Below are positions 40,497-49,388 of a stretch of DNA of 64,000 bases, piece by piece. How positions within the stretch are numbered: position 1 is the first letter of the stretch; the number at the start of each line of letters is the position of its first letter. The stretch comes from Streptomyces sp. NBC_01298 (GTDB lineage: Bacteria; Actinomycetota; Actinomycetes; Streptomycetales; Streptomycetaceae), in NCBI RefSeq assembly GCF_035978755.1, contig NZ_CP108414.1, positions 7,626,001 through 7,690,000 of the forward strand. Direction: 5' to 3'. Under the pieces are notes generated by a model, which worked only from the letters and a program-made list of their open reading frames with translations, searched no databases and was not told the DNA's origin. The position numbers were made by a program, and so were the translations under genes.

Positions 40497-41360
40497 TTGT
40501 CGATCATCATCGACCCCGATGACGCTCCACCGGACCCACCCGTTGAGGTCGTCTCGCCGGACGGCATCCTGACCGCCCGGCGAGACGATCCCTGGGCTGG
40601 CGTTTTCCTCATCGCCGACTTCTCGGACCTCTCACCCGACCCAGCGCAGGTCCGGTTCACCCGGGTCAGCATGGACGGCGTCGAGGTCCCGGTCCGCAGC
40701 GGGGATGTCGCGCCGGCTCCGGGCGGGATCGCGGTCGCCTACGACCATGAGGCGCCGCTCGGACAGTCCTCGGCCTGGTACGCCTACCCGATCGACTCGG
40801 ACGGCACCATCGGCGATCGATCCGATGGCGCCGCCGTTACCCCGCCCGAGCCCACGCCTGTGCGGGATCTGTGGCTGAAGGCTCTGGGCGACCCTGCCCT
40901 GTCGCTGCGGGTGAAGGTCATGTCCTGGCCGGAGTTGCAGTACGGCGAGAGGCAGCAGCGATTCGACGTACTCGGCGCTTCCTCGCCGGTGATGCGAGTC
41001 GACGCGTGGTCCCTGGCGACCTCCACCGTGGAGCTCGAGACCGACACCCTGGACGAGCGGATCGCACTGCTGACGCTGCTGACTGCGGGGACGCCATTGC
41101 TCGCGCAGACCCGCATGATCAACGGGAGGCCCGACGCCTACTGGGTGCCCGGTCAGATCAGCGAGTCCATGCCGGGCGTCTCGACCGACCCTCACCGCAC
41201 ATGGACCGTGGCCATCACCGCGGTGGACCGGCCCTCGACCGTCGGCGCGCCACTGCGGGTCCCAGGCCGCTCCTACGACGACAGCCGTGCCATGTGGCCG
41301 ACCTACGCAGACCGCATCGCGACCGGCCAGACCTACGCGGACGTGACGGGCGGGGGGTGA
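40497..41360 (+). CDS. Minor tail protein (distal-tail type)
   Basis: A 287-residue protein with a rare TTG start preceded by GGAAGGAGGAG. It is beta-rich, and its position after the tape measure is that of the distal tail protein: FDVLGASSPVMRVDAWSLAT, TPLLAQTRMINGRPDAYWVP. Its precise assembly role is inferred from gene order. Confidence 0.75.
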   Translation: MSIIIDPDDAPPDPPVEVVSPDGILTARRDDPWAGVFLIADFSDLSPDPAQVRFTRVSMDGVEVPVRSGDVAPAPGGIAVAYDHEAPLGQSSAWYAYPIDSDGTIGDRSDGAAVTPPEPTPVRDLWLKALGDPALSLRVKVMSWPELQYGERQQRFDVLGASSPVMRVDAWSLATSTVELETDTLDERIALLTLLTAGTPLLAQTRMINGRPDAYWVPGQISESMPGVSTDPHRTWTVAITAVDRPSTVGAPLRVPGRSYDDSRAMWPTYADRIATGQTYADVTGGG

Positions 41361-41364
41361 TCGC

Positions 41365-42456
41365 GTGTGGTCCGTTTCTGCCCGCTGGGACCCGGCACTC
41401 CGCGGCGCCCTGCGTCCGGCCGCCCGCGCGACGCTGTACCCGCCGCAGGGCGACCCGTTCGTGGCGAGGCTCCTGTCGTGGTCGGTGACCGCGGACCGCA
41501 CCGCGCAGGTCCGCCGTACCATGCAGGCGGTCCTCGGCCCGGAAACCGTGCGAGGGCTCGCCGGGGTGACGGTGCAGGGCTCCTATCTGCAGCTCGACGT
41601 GGGGCTCGATTACCTCGACGGCTCGTCCGAGCTCATCCCGCAGGGCCTGTTCCGGGTCGACGCCGAGGACACACAGCGGCCCGACGGGGGCATTTCGATC
41701 ACCGCCTACGGGCGGGAGAAGGTCGTCATCGACGACCAGTTCGTCAGCCCCCGTACCATGTCCGGCTCGTCCGCGCTGGACCTGATCGAGGCGTTGCTGC
41801 TTGAGAGCGTGCCCACCGCAGTCGTCGTCCGCCGCACCATCCGGGACGCGACGGTAGGCCGCACGACGTGGGAGTCAGGCCGATGGAAAGCGGTCGACGG
41901 GGACGACGCCTCCCTGGCCCGTTCCATCGGGGTGGAGGTGTGGTGCGACGGCAGGGGTCGATTCGTCATCTCCGACGTGCCGACCTTGAGCGACCGGCCC
42001 GTTTGGCGGGTGGATGCCGGCGCCGGTGGCGTGCTCGTCACCGCGGCTGCTTCCACATCCGTCGAGGGCGTCTACAACTGCGTCGTCGCCACCGGGGACG
42101 CTTCGGATGGCAGTGTGCCGGTCGGCCCGGTCATCGCACAGGACACCGTCGCGACCTCCCCGACCCGCGTTGGAGGCCCCTTCGGCCGGCGGGTCCGTCA
42201 CTACTCCAGCCCCCTTCTGCGCACCTCCGGGCAGGCGTCAGGCGCGGCCCGGTCGCTGCTGGCCAACTCGCTGGGACTTTCGAAGGGGCTGTCGTTCACC
42301 GCGGTCCCGAACCCTGCTCTGGAACCGGGCGACGTCGTGCTCGTCGACAACGGCGAGGACGCACCCGAGCACCACATCATCGACAAGATCGGCCTGTCGT
42401 CCAGCGGCGCCATGTCCTGCGACACCCGCTCCACCAAAGCCGACGAGGAATCCTGA
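41365..42456 (+). CDS. Minor tail protein (DUF5047/tail-hub type)
   Basis: A 363-residue protein starting with GTG. GALRPAARATLYPPQGDPFV and RLLSWSVTADRTAQVRRTMQ match the DUF5047-type minor tail pattern of actinophages. The C terminus (NPALEPGDVVLVDNGEDAPE) resembles hub/adhesion proteins. Probably part of the baseplate hub. One-base overlap with the next gene. Confidence 0.78.
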   Translation: MWSVSARWDPALRGALRPAARATLYPPQGDPFVARLLSWSVTADRTAQVRRTMQAVLGPETVRGLAGVTVQGSYLQLDVGLDYLDGSSELIPQGLFRVDAEDTQRPDGGISITAYGREKVVIDDQFVSPRTMSGSSALDLIEALLLESVPTAVVVRRTIRDATVGRTTWESGRWKAVDGDDASLARSIGVEVWCDGRGRFVISDVPTLSDRPVWRVDAGAGGVLVTAAASTSVEGVYNCVVATGDASDGSVPVGPVIAQDTVATSPTRVGGPFGRRVRHYSSPLLRTSGQASGAARSLLANSLGLSKGLSFTAVPNPALEPGDVVLVDNGEDAPEHHIIDKIGLSSSGAMSCDTRSTKADEES

Positions 42457-42680
42457 TGAGCCTCATAGACGCAGTCCTCCCGCTCGCCGCCCGCCCAACC
42501 CCGGGCTCCGCGGTCGTCGCGGCGGTCAACGTGGACGGCACCGTCGACATCACCGTGAGCGGCGCCTCCCTGACGGCCAGCTGCCTCGAGACCTATACAG
42601 ACCGCCTGGTCGGCGACGTCGTTTTCGTCGTGCCCGTCCGCGGCGGCTACGTCGTCGTCAGCCGCTTCACCACCAGCTAG
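42456..42680 (+). CDS. Small tail-tip protein
   Basis: A 74-residue beta-barrel-like protein (GTVDITVSGASLTASCLETY, VVFVVPVRGGYVVVSRF) with the layout of small OB-like tail-tip proteins. Coupled to the hub gene. Function inferred from context. Confidence 0.65.
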   Translation: MSLIDAVLPLAARPTPGSAVVAAVNVDGTVDITVSGASLTASCLETYTDRLVGDVVFVVPVRGGYVVVSRFTTS

Positions 42681-42688
42681 GAGGCCTC

Positions 42689-43255
42689 GTGCCCACCACA
42701 CCCATCGGCGACGCCCCCTACCCCAGCGGCGCTGACACCGACAATGTGCCCGCTGACATGCAGGCGCTCGCGCTCTGGGCGTCCACCCGCACGACGATGC
42801 GCTTCGACGACGCTGCCGCCCGGGACGCAGCGATCGACACACCCGAGGCAGGCATGGTCGCCTGGCTCGACACGCCGGGATCACTTACCGTCCGCACGGC
42901 CAGCGCATGGAAAACCATCTACGCACCCCTGTCCTGGTCGGACATCAGCCTGGCCGCTGGCTTCACCAGCTACACCGGAGTACCGCAGGCCTGCATGGAC
43001 GGCGCCAACTTCGTGGTCTGCCGCGGGTCGATCCAGCGGACCGTCTCGGGCGGCAACATCGCCACCGAGACCATCGTGGGGACCCTCTCGTCCTCCTACG
43101 GCAGCTTGGTCGTCGGTGAGTACGCCATCGCCAACCAGTGGACTTTCCACACCTCGGGCCGCATCTACCTCAATAGCTCACGCCAGATCATGTACGTCGG
43201 CCCCGACGTCGACTGGCTGTCGCTGCACGGCCTCCGCTTCCCGATCGGCACCTGA
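42689..43255 (+). CDS. Minor tail / receptor-binding associated protein
   Basis: A 188-residue protein with GAGG before its GTG. The N terminus (PIGDAPYPSGADTDNVPADM) is typical of phage tail-fibre base segments. The middle (AGMVAWLDTPGSLTVRTASA) is a motif seen in many actinophage tail proteins. The C terminus is beta-rich. Confidence 0.75.
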   Translation: MPTTPIGDAPYPSGADTDNVPADMQALALWASTRTTMRFDDAAARDAAIDTPEAGMVAWLDTPGSLTVRTASAWKTIYAPLSWSDISLAAGFTSYTGVPQACMDGANFVVCRGSIQRTVSGGNIATETIVGTLSSSYGSLVVGEYAIANQWTFHTSGRIYLNSSRQIMYVGPDVDWLSLHGLRFPIGT

Positions 43256-43265
43256 GGAGTAGGCG

Positions 43266-44168
43266 ATGCGCTACCTCTACGGCTCCGATGGCGGCGCGGT
43301 CGTGGCCGACGCCGACGGCGACATCCAGGCCGGACGCTCCGGCACCGTGTGGACCGCCCGCACCGGCGGCTCACAGCTCACTGACATCCTCACCCTCGCG
43401 GGCGCGCCCACGGGCGGCGACGTAGTCACGGACAGCCTCGGCAGATTGGCCTTCCAGGGCCCGAACAACGTGATCACGACGCTCTGGTGGGACTCGGCCG
43501 GCGGCACCCGCTGGGCCGTGCTGCCCACCAACACCGACCAGGTCGCCGCCCGCCAGGTCGACCTCCTGGGGGTGTCCGCCGATCTCCTCGGCGCCCCGAA
43601 CGGGATCGCCACGCTGAACTCCAGCGGCGATGTGCCGACGAGCCAGATACCCAACCTCTCCAGCACCTACCTGGCGCGTCCGAGTACCGGCTCCACCGGA
43701 GACTTCCTCCGCCGGACATCCGGTGGCGCCGGCGAGTGGGCCGACCTCACGGAAGAGCCGCTGACCCCACCCCTCGCGGTTGGAACAGAGTTCAGCGTAG
43801 ACGCGGACGGCGTCGTCATCTGCGGTGGGCTCATCATGCCGGCGGCAGTGACTACGTTCAGCCGCTCCGGGGTCTTCACCCCACCTTCGGCCACGACGGT
43901 CGTAGTGTGGCGGGCCCCGAAAGCCTGCACGGTCGTCGCGGTCCGCGGCTACCGGGTCGGCGGCAGCGGCGCCACCATCAACGCCCAGAAGAACAGCAGC
44001 GATCTGATGTCGACGGACCTGTCCCTCGTGACTGCGGACAGCTGGCTCAGCGACTCCGGCGTACAGAACGAGGTCTTCAGCGCTGGCGACACCCTCAAGT
44101 TGGAGATCGCCAGCGTGGCCGGCAGCCCTACCGCGGTGACTATCCAGGTCGACCTGCAGGAGGCCTGA
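43266..44168 (+). CDS. Tail fibre / receptor-binding protein
   Basis: A 300-residue beta-rich protein with GAGGAGTAGG upstream. Repeating short strands (GIATLNSSGDVPTSQIPNLS is a common fibre repeat) lead to a compact C-terminal domain (VWRAPKACTVVAVRGYRVGG) also seen in other phage fibres. Probable adsorption protein. Confidence 0.78.
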   Translation: MRYLYGSDGGAVVADADGDIQAGRSGTVWTARTGGSQLTDILTLAGAPTGGDVVTDSLGRLAFQGPNNVITTLWWDSAGGTRWAVLPTNTDQVAARQVDLLGVSADLLGAPNGIATLNSSGDVPTSQIPNLSSTYLARPSTGSTGDFLRRTSGGAGEWADLTEEPLTPPLAVGTEFSVDADGVVICGGLIMPAAVTTFSRSGVFTPPSATTVVVWRAPKACTVVAVRGYRVGGSGATINAQKNSSDLMSTDLSLVTADSWLSDSGVQNEVFSAGDTLKLEIASVAGSPTAVTIQVDLQEA

Positions 44169-44170
44169 CC

Positions 44171-45733
44171 GTGGCATTCATGATCGTGGGCGATTCCGAG
44201 ACGCTCTTCCAGCGAAGCCTGGGCCGCCTCAGCCGGCGCGCGCTCACCGGGCCGACGCGCACGCAGGTACTCGACAGCACCGGCGCCACCCTGGCCATAC
44301 TCACCGTCGGCTCGAAGACCGTTCAAATGCGCGGCCAGAGCAGGACCTTCACCGAGCAGAAGAAAGTCTTCACTGACGACTTCCAGCGCACGATCAGCCC
44401 GGAGTGGGGCCAGTCCCCAGGCGGCGGCACCTGGCGCAGCCTGCTCGGCACCGAAAGCAAGTTCGAGGTCGACGGCAGTAAGGGCGTCATCCTCATGGAC
44501 GCCGTGAATACCAGCCGCTGGGCCAGCCTGTTCGATGAGGACATTGGTGACGTCAACGCGCATATGGTGCTCAGCGTTGACGAGGTGCCCACCGGAGCGT
44601 CCTGCTCTACCAGCCTGAGCATCGGCTACACCGGGACCAGCAACAACTACCGGGCCCGGCTCCTCTTCTCGACCGTGGCCGGCAACGTCCAACTGGCCCT
44701 CGACAAGGAGACCGGCGGAGTCATCACCACCCTGGGCGCCCTCACGACGCTGGGTACGGGCTTCGCCGCGCTCGACAAGTGGCACATACGCGCACAAAGG
44801 ACCGGCACCACAGTCCGCTGCCGGGCATGGAAGGACGGCACCTCCGAGCCCGGAACCTGGACGCACTCAGTGACCGACACCGACCACATGGCCGGTCGTA
44901 TCGGAGTCCGCAGCATCGCCAGCACGGGCAACACCAACACGCCGTTTCACGTCTACATCTACTCGATCGGCGCCGAATCCTGCGAGTGGACCCACCCACC
45001 GACGGTCACTCACGACAAGTGGATCCGGGTCCTCGACGACCCCTACGACGGCGGCTGGACCTCGGACATCGAGGCCCGGATCCGCCACTGGGCACAGGAC
45101 AACAGCCCAGATGCCCTCGCCTACTCCATGATGTTCGGCGCCCACGCCCCGCCGGTCGTCGATGCCACCCTCGGCTACCAGGTGTACGGACAGGCCGGCT
45201 ACGGCCCGCTCCAGCCCGACGGCAAGCGGTTCGAGTTCTCCGACTTCAACGACTACTTCGGGATCGACTGGGACTTCCCGTCGGGAGAGCACCGGGACTT
45301 CCCGCACTTCGACATCGACGAGACGCTGAACATCGACTGCTCGGGCTTCGTCCGCATGGTCTACGGCTACCGCATGGGTCTGCCCTTGACCTTTGACCTG
45401 GACTTCGACGGCCTGAACATCCCCCGCCGCAGCCGCGACATGGGGCCGGACGGGCCCGGCATCATCGTCGCCCAGGCCACCGGAGCGCCGCCCTCACTCA
45501 GCAAGATCCAGATCGGGGACGTCGTCTTCTTCGATGCGGACAGCGGCGACGAGGTCTCCGGCCAGATCGACCACGACGGCATCTACATCGGCCAGGACAC
45601 GCTCGGCGGCTACCGCTTCATCTCCAGCCGCAAGGTGGCCGATGGCCCCACCTTTGGCGATCTCGGCGGCCCGAGCCTGCTCGACGGCGGCGGCTTCTAC
45701 GCCGACGCCCTCCGCATCATCCGCCGCTTCTAG
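44171..45733 (+). CDS. Tail protein with C-terminal NlpC/P60 hydrolase
   Basis: A 520-residue protein, GTG start. Residues about 60-270 form a beta-sandwich resembling a carbohydrate-binding lectin-like domain (SPEWGQSPGGGTWRSLLGTE). The C-terminal domain has NIDCSGFVRMVYGYRMG (catalytic Cys), then GDVVFFDADSGDEVSGQIDH with HDG (catalytic His). This is a second peptidoglycan peptidase on the virion besides the tape measure. It is the last gene of the tail block before the insertion sequence. Confidence 0.85.
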   Translation: MAFMIVGDSETLFQRSLGRLSRRALTGPTRTQVLDSTGATLAILTVGSKTVQMRGQSRTFTEQKKVFTDDFQRTISPEWGQSPGGGTWRSLLGTESKFEVDGSKGVILMDAVNTSRWASLFDEDIGDVNAHMVLSVDEVPTGASCSTSLSIGYTGTSNNYRARLLFSTVAGNVQLALDKETGGVITTLGALTTLGTGFAALDKWHIRAQRTGTTVRCRAWKDGTSEPGTWTHSVTDTDHMAGRIGVRSIASTGNTNTPFHVYIYSIGAESCEWTHPPTVTHDKWIRVLDDPYDGGWTSDIEARIRHWAQDNSPDALAYSMMFGAHAPPVVDATLGYQVYGQAGYGPLQPDGKRFEFSDFNDYFGIDWDFPSGEHRDFPHFDIDETLNIDCSGFVRMVYGYRMGLPLTFDLDFDGLNIPRRSRDMGPDGPGIIVAQATGAPPSLSKIQIGDVVFFDADSGDEVSGQIDHDGIYIGQDTLGGYRFISSRKVADGPTFGDLGGPSLLDGGGFYADALRIIRRF

Positions 45734-45780
45734 CCCCTCTCAGCCCCGGGACATGCCCGCGGCAAAGTCATGCCCTGGAG

Positions 45781-47081
45781 TCTCAATGACGAAATCAAGC
45801 TGCTTGCGTGACAGGCGGGGCGGAGGTGAACGCCCGGTTGTCGCGCAGGAGAGCCCACAGGACGCTGGCGCGTCGGCGTGCCAGAGCTATGACGGCCTGG
45901 ACGTGCTTGCAGCCCTCGCCGCGCTTCTTGAGGTAGAAGTCCCGGTTCGGCCCCTCGCGGATGATGCTGGTCTGTGCGGACATGTAGAAGACCCGGCGCA
46001 GGCGGCGGCTGTAGCGCTTGGGTCGGTGCAGGTTGCCGGTCCGGCGTCCGGAGTCGCGTGGGACGGGGACGAGCCCGGCCGCGGAAGCGAGGTGGCCGGC
46101 GTCCGCGTAGGCCGTCAGGTCGCCCGCGGCGACGACGAACTCGGCGCCGAGTATGGGGCCCATGCCGGGCATGGACTCGATGATCTCGGCCTGGGGGTGG
46201 GCGCGGAAGGTGTCGCGGATCTGTTTGTCGATGCGCTTGAGACGGTCGTTCAGGTCCAGGATCTGTGCGGCCAGGTCGGCTACGATTTGGGCGGCGACGT
46301 CCTCCCCGGGCAGCGCGGTCTGCTGGGCCTGGGCGGCTTCCAGGGCGGTGGCCGCTACCGCGTCGGCGCTCCGCACGCTGCGATGGGCGAGCCAGGCCGT
46401 CAGCCTCGCGCGGCCACGGCGGCGGATGGCGGCTGGGGTCTGGTAACTGGTCAGCAAAACCAGCGCGCCCTTGTGGGCGGAGTAGTCGAAGGCCCGCTCC
46501 AGGGCGGGGAAGACGCCGGTCAGCACGTCGCGGAGTCGGTTGATCATCCGCACGCGGTCGGCGACCAGGTCGCAGCGGTGCGCGGTCAGCAGCGCGAGGT
46601 CAGCTGCCAGCTGGGCGGGCACGTCAATCGGCGCGAAGTCCCGGCGCTGCCTGGATGTTTCGGCGATCACGTAGGCGTCGCGGGCGTCGGTCTTGGCCTC
46701 GCCCCGGTAGGCCCCGGACATACGGTTGACGGTGCGTCCGGGCACGTAGACGGCCCGCTGGCCGTGAGCCGCGAGCAGCGCCAGCAGCAGCGCGGAAGAC
46801 GTGCCGGAGATGTCCACCGCCCAGTGGACCTCATCGGCCAGGGCCAGGATCTCGCCGAGCGCGGTCAGGATCGCCGACTCGTCGTTGTCAATCTTCTTCG
46901 ACCACAGCGTCGCGCCCGTCTCGTCGACCACCGCTGCCCAGTGGTGGCCCTTGCCGGCGTCGATGCCGGCCCAGACCCGGGCCTGTCGCTCGTTCACTTG
47001 CCCCTCCTCGTTCGGCACAGCCTGCCGTTGGCCCGAGGAACACCCCGCTGTCATCTCCGTAATCAGCGACCGAAGCGCACA
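45781..47081 (-). mobile_element. IS110-family insertion sequence
   Basis: An about 1.3-kb element with one transposase on the reverse strand. No terminal inverted repeats are seen, which is usual for IS110. The heptamer TCTCAAT occurs at 45781-45787 and 47082-47088 and may mark the target core, giving an element of 1301 bases. The non-coding stretch upstream of the transposase (46998-47081) is where IS110-group elements encode their bridge RNA. The exact ends are uncertain. It separates tail and lysis genes. Confidence 0.75.
45795..46997 (-). CDS. IS110-family transposase
   Basis: A 400-residue DEDD recombinase. The N-terminal domain has WAGIDAGKGHHWAAVVDETG (first Asp) and AKTDARDAYVIAET (DxxD pair). 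The C-terminal Transposase_20-like part has IIESMPGMGPILGAEFVVAA and RPKRYSRRLRRVFYMSA, followed by the serine region. The GTG at 46997 was chosen because GAGGAGG lies seven bases upstream. It appears intact. Confidence 0.92.
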   Translation of the reverse strand: MNERQARVWAGIDAGKGHHWAAVVDETGATLWSKKIDNDESAILTALGEILALADEVHWAVDISGTSSALLLALLAAHGQRAVYVPGRTVNRMSGAYRGEAKTDARDAYVIAETSRQRRDFAPIDVPAQLAADLALLTAHRCDLVADRVRMINRLRDVLTGVFPALERAFDYSAHKGALVLLTSYQTPAAIRRRGRARLTAWLAHRSVRSADAVAATALEAAQAQQTALPGEDVAAQIVADLAAQILDLNDRLKRIDKQIRDTFRAHPQAEIIESMPGMGPILGAEFVVAAGDLTAYADAGHLASAAGLVPVPRDSGRRTGNLHRPKRYSRRLRRVFYMSAQTSIIREGPNRDFYLKKRGEGCKHVQAVIALARRRASVLWALLRDNRAFTSAPPVTQAA

Positions 47082-47203
47082 TCTCAATCAGCAGTCAGGG
47101 CGCCCCGGAGAGCCGGACGGCCACTCCAGGGAAGCCACTGAAGGCAAGGCCCCATCAGCCACATCCGGCCCTCCCGGGCCACCTAACAACTTACGGAGGA
47201 CCC

Positions 47204-48112
47204 ATGCCCGACCTCTGGATGCCCGGAGCCACCAAGCTCGATGTGGGCGACCACGCGCCCACCGACGGCGGCCCCGCCAAAGCCATCCCGCACGTGACGT
47301 GGGACGAGGACACCACGGCCGCGAAGCCGCTGCCCCTGGTCTCCTACGAGCGCCTGGTCAGCTGGTTCGGCCGCAACCCCGACGGGATCCCCTCCGCGCC
47401 CCACATCCTCTGGGACCCCTTCACGGGACGCTTCACCCAGTTCCACCCCGCCAACTCGCGGTCGAAGAGCTTGGCTGACCAGCCGGGCGGCACACGCACG
47501 AACCGCGCCGGCAGCGTCGTCATCCAGATCGAGGCCCTCTTCTTCCCGTACTGCGTCTGGAACGGCAAGACCTACGCCCGCCTGGTCGACACCCCGTGCA
47601 AGGGCTGGGACCAACTCCACGCGTGGATCCGGTCCTGGGGGGTTCCGGACCGCTGGCCGATGGGGCCGCTCACCACGCGAGGCAACCGCAACGAGCAGAC
47701 CTGGGAGACCCAAGCCGGCTGGTACGGCCACAGCCAGGTCCCCGAGAACGACCACACAGACCCCGGCTCGTGGCCGGCCTTCGACACGTCCCAGGAGGAC
47801 GACATGGATGCCAACCAGGCAAAGCAGCTCGCCGAGGTCCACGCGGCGACCATCCCGTTCATGGGCTGGCAGTACAAGGGCAAGGACGCGACCGGAGACG
47901 CCTACTCCGACCTGCGCACTGCATCCGCACAGGCATCCGCAGCGAACTCCCGGACTGCGCAGATCCTGCAGAAGCTCGGCACGCCGCAGCCCGTGGAGCT
48001 CACCCCCGAGCAGGTCGCGGCCATCTCCGCCTCGCTCGCCGCGTCCCCGGCGCTCGCCGAGCAGATCGCCGAGCTCGTCGCCGCCAAGCTCGCCACCCGC
48101 CTCCAGTCCTGA
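47204..48112 (+). CDS. Endolysin, N-acetylmuramoyl-L-alanine amidase type
   Basis: A 302-residue protein after TTACGGAGG. The first 200 residues resemble Amidase_2/PGRP endolysins of actinophages: SAPHILWDPFTGRFTQFHPA with the first zinc His, then HSQVPENDHTDPGSWP with the later zinc ligands. The C-terminal 100 residues are helical, Ala-rich and probably a wall-binding or oligomerising tail. It degrades peptidoglycan at lysis. Confidence 0.85.
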   Translation: MPDLWMPGATKLDVGDHAPTDGGPAKAIPHVTWDEDTTAAKPLPLVSYERLVSWFGRNPDGIPSAPHILWDPFTGRFTQFHPANSRSKSLADQPGGTRTNRAGSVVIQIEALFFPYCVWNGKTYARLVDTPCKGWDQLHAWIRSWGVPDRWPMGPLTTRGNRNEQTWETQAGWYGHSQVPENDHTDPGSWPAFDTSQEDDMDANQAKQLAEVHAATIPFMGWQYKGKDATGDAYSDLRTASAQASAANSRTAQILQKLGTPQPVELTPEQVAAISASLAASPALAEQIAELVAAKLATRLQS

Positions 48113-48122
48113 AGGGATCACC

Positions 48123-48482
48123 GTGAAGATCTTCAATCGTGAGCCGGCTCTCTGGCTCGGCCTCGTCGCCATCGGCGTCAAGCTCCTCGCCGCGTTCGGC
48201 ATGGACGTGACCGCCGACCAGCAGGCCGTCATCAACGCCGTCGCCGCGGCCCTCGTCGGCCTGGTCCTCGCCGTCATGGCGCACGACGCCGTCGGTGCCG
48301 CCGTCCTCGGATTCGCCCAGGCCGCCCTCGCGCTCGCCGTCGGCTTCGGCCTCGGCTGGTCGGCGGAGCAGCAGGCTGTCGTTCTCGCCGCCGCGGCTGC
48401 CGTAGTGGCCATGTGGGACCGAACGCAGATCACCGCACCCACGCCGGCCGCTGCGGTGGCACGCCCGCTCTCGGGCGTGTAG
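48123..48482 (+). CDS. Holin
   Basis: A 119-residue protein immediately after the endolysin. Three hydrophobic helices lie at about 10-27 (LWLGLVAIGVKLLAAFGM), 38-60 and 64-95, with a short charged C terminus, as in actinophage holins. It makes membrane holes that release the endolysin. GTG start after AGGGATC. Confidence 0.82.
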   Translation: MKIFNREPALWLGLVAIGVKLLAAFGMDVTADQQAVINAVAAALVGLVLAVMAHDAVGAAVLGFAQAALALAVGFGLGWSAEQQAVVLAAAAAVVAMWDRTQITAPTPAAAVARPLSGV

Positions 48483-48917
48483 ATGCCGCGCCGTGCGGTC
48501 CGGCGGTTCAAGCGCAGGCTGGGCCGCCGCGGCACCATCCTCTCCTGCTACGGCATCGTGTGGCTCCTCGTCGGCTGGGGGCAGATTGTCCAGCCACAAC
48601 CCGACCAGCGAGGGCTGCAAGTCGCCCTGGCCCTGATGCCACTCACCGCATGGGCATGGTGCTGGATCGTCGCAGGACTGATCGCATTGATAAGCGCATG
48701 GGCTCCGCCGGGCCGTGACGCTGCAGGCTTCGTCTCCCTCGTGCTGATCGTGGTGCCGTGGATGACGACCTATCTGGCCTCCTGGCTCCTCGGGGACTAC
48801 CCGCGCGGCTGGGCGGCGGCAGCGGTTTGGGCGGCAATCACCGTCCCAATCATGGTGGTGCTGGGGTGGGCAGAGCCGCCCCGGCTGAAGCGAGCGGAGC
48901 CTCCCTATGAGCTATGA
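48483..48917 (+). CDS. Four-TM membrane protein of the lysis cassette
   Basis: A 144-residue protein with a basic N terminus (RRAVRRFKRRLGRRG) and membrane segments at about 19-37, 46-70, 80-103 and 109-127. It starts directly at the base after the holin stop. It could be a second holin or an antiholin. No family recognised. Confidence 0.7.
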   Translation: MPRRAVRRFKRRLGRRGTILSCYGIVWLLVGWGQIVQPQPDQRGLQVALALMPLTAWAWCWIVAGLIALISAWAPPGRDAAGFVSLVLIVVPWMTTYLASWLLGDYPRGWAAAAVWAAITVPIMVVLGWAEPPRLKRAEPPYEL

Positions 48918-49257
48918 GACCTGGGCGTCGGTGGGCGTTTCGGTGGCGACCGGAGTGTGCGGCGTGTGGGCAGCACGCGCCGCCCGCAGGACGCCCAGGC
49001 AAGAAAAGCGGGACGACTTCACGGTGGTCACGGCGGAGATCCGCACCTCCCTCGTCGACGTGAAGAAGGAACTGGCCGAGCAGAAAGCCGAGTCCGCACG
49101 GCAGTCTGAGCGCATCGGAGACCAGGCGCTCGCCCTTGAGTGGCTCCAGCGACGCCTGCGCGACATCCTCACTCGCGTCCGGGATGCCGGCCTCGAAGTC
49201 CCCCCAGCCGAGCCGATACCCGAGCGGGCCCGCAGGCACATCCACATCGACGTGTGA
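48907..49257 (+). CDS. Membrane-anchored coiled-coil lysis accessory
   Basis: A 116-residue protein overlapping its upstream neighbour by 11 bases. One N-terminal membrane segment (WASVGVSVATGVCGVWAA) is followed by a coiled coil (about 38-95). This topology is shared by actinophage LysD-like and spanin-like accessories of lysis. Role inferred from position. Confidence 0.68.
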   Translation: MSYETWASVGVSVATGVCGVWAARAARRTPRQEKRDDFTVVTAEIRTSLVDVKKELAEQKAESARQSERIGDQALALEWLQRRLRDILTRVRDAGLEVPPAEPIPERARRHIHIDV

Positions 49258-49280
49258 GAGAACTGGAGTACGGCAGCCGC

Positions 49281-49316
49281 ACCCCCTTCCGCTCCGGCGG
49301 GAGGGGGTTTCGTCGT
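49281..49316 (+). terminator. Terminator of the lysis operon
   Basis: ACCCCCTTCC pairs with the G-rich strand ending in GGGGGT (49299-49308), 8-base loop, then TTTCGTCGTTT. A good intrinsic terminator closing the late operon. Confidence 0.75.
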
Positions 49317-49341
49317 TTCCCGAACTTCCTTGTGACCTGCA

Positions 49342-49371
49342 CTGTAAGCTTTTCCACGGAAAGACTTACGG
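49342..49371. promoter_or_regulatory. Long imperfect dyad upstream of the recombinase gene
   Basis: Centred at 49356/49357, 12 of 14 positions pair symmetrically (GTAAG outer arms, TTTCC/GGAAA inner arms). It ends 18 bases before the recombinase start. It may be an operator or a recombination-related site. Confidence 0.45.
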
Positions 49372-49388
49372 ACCGTGGGAGTTGACCG

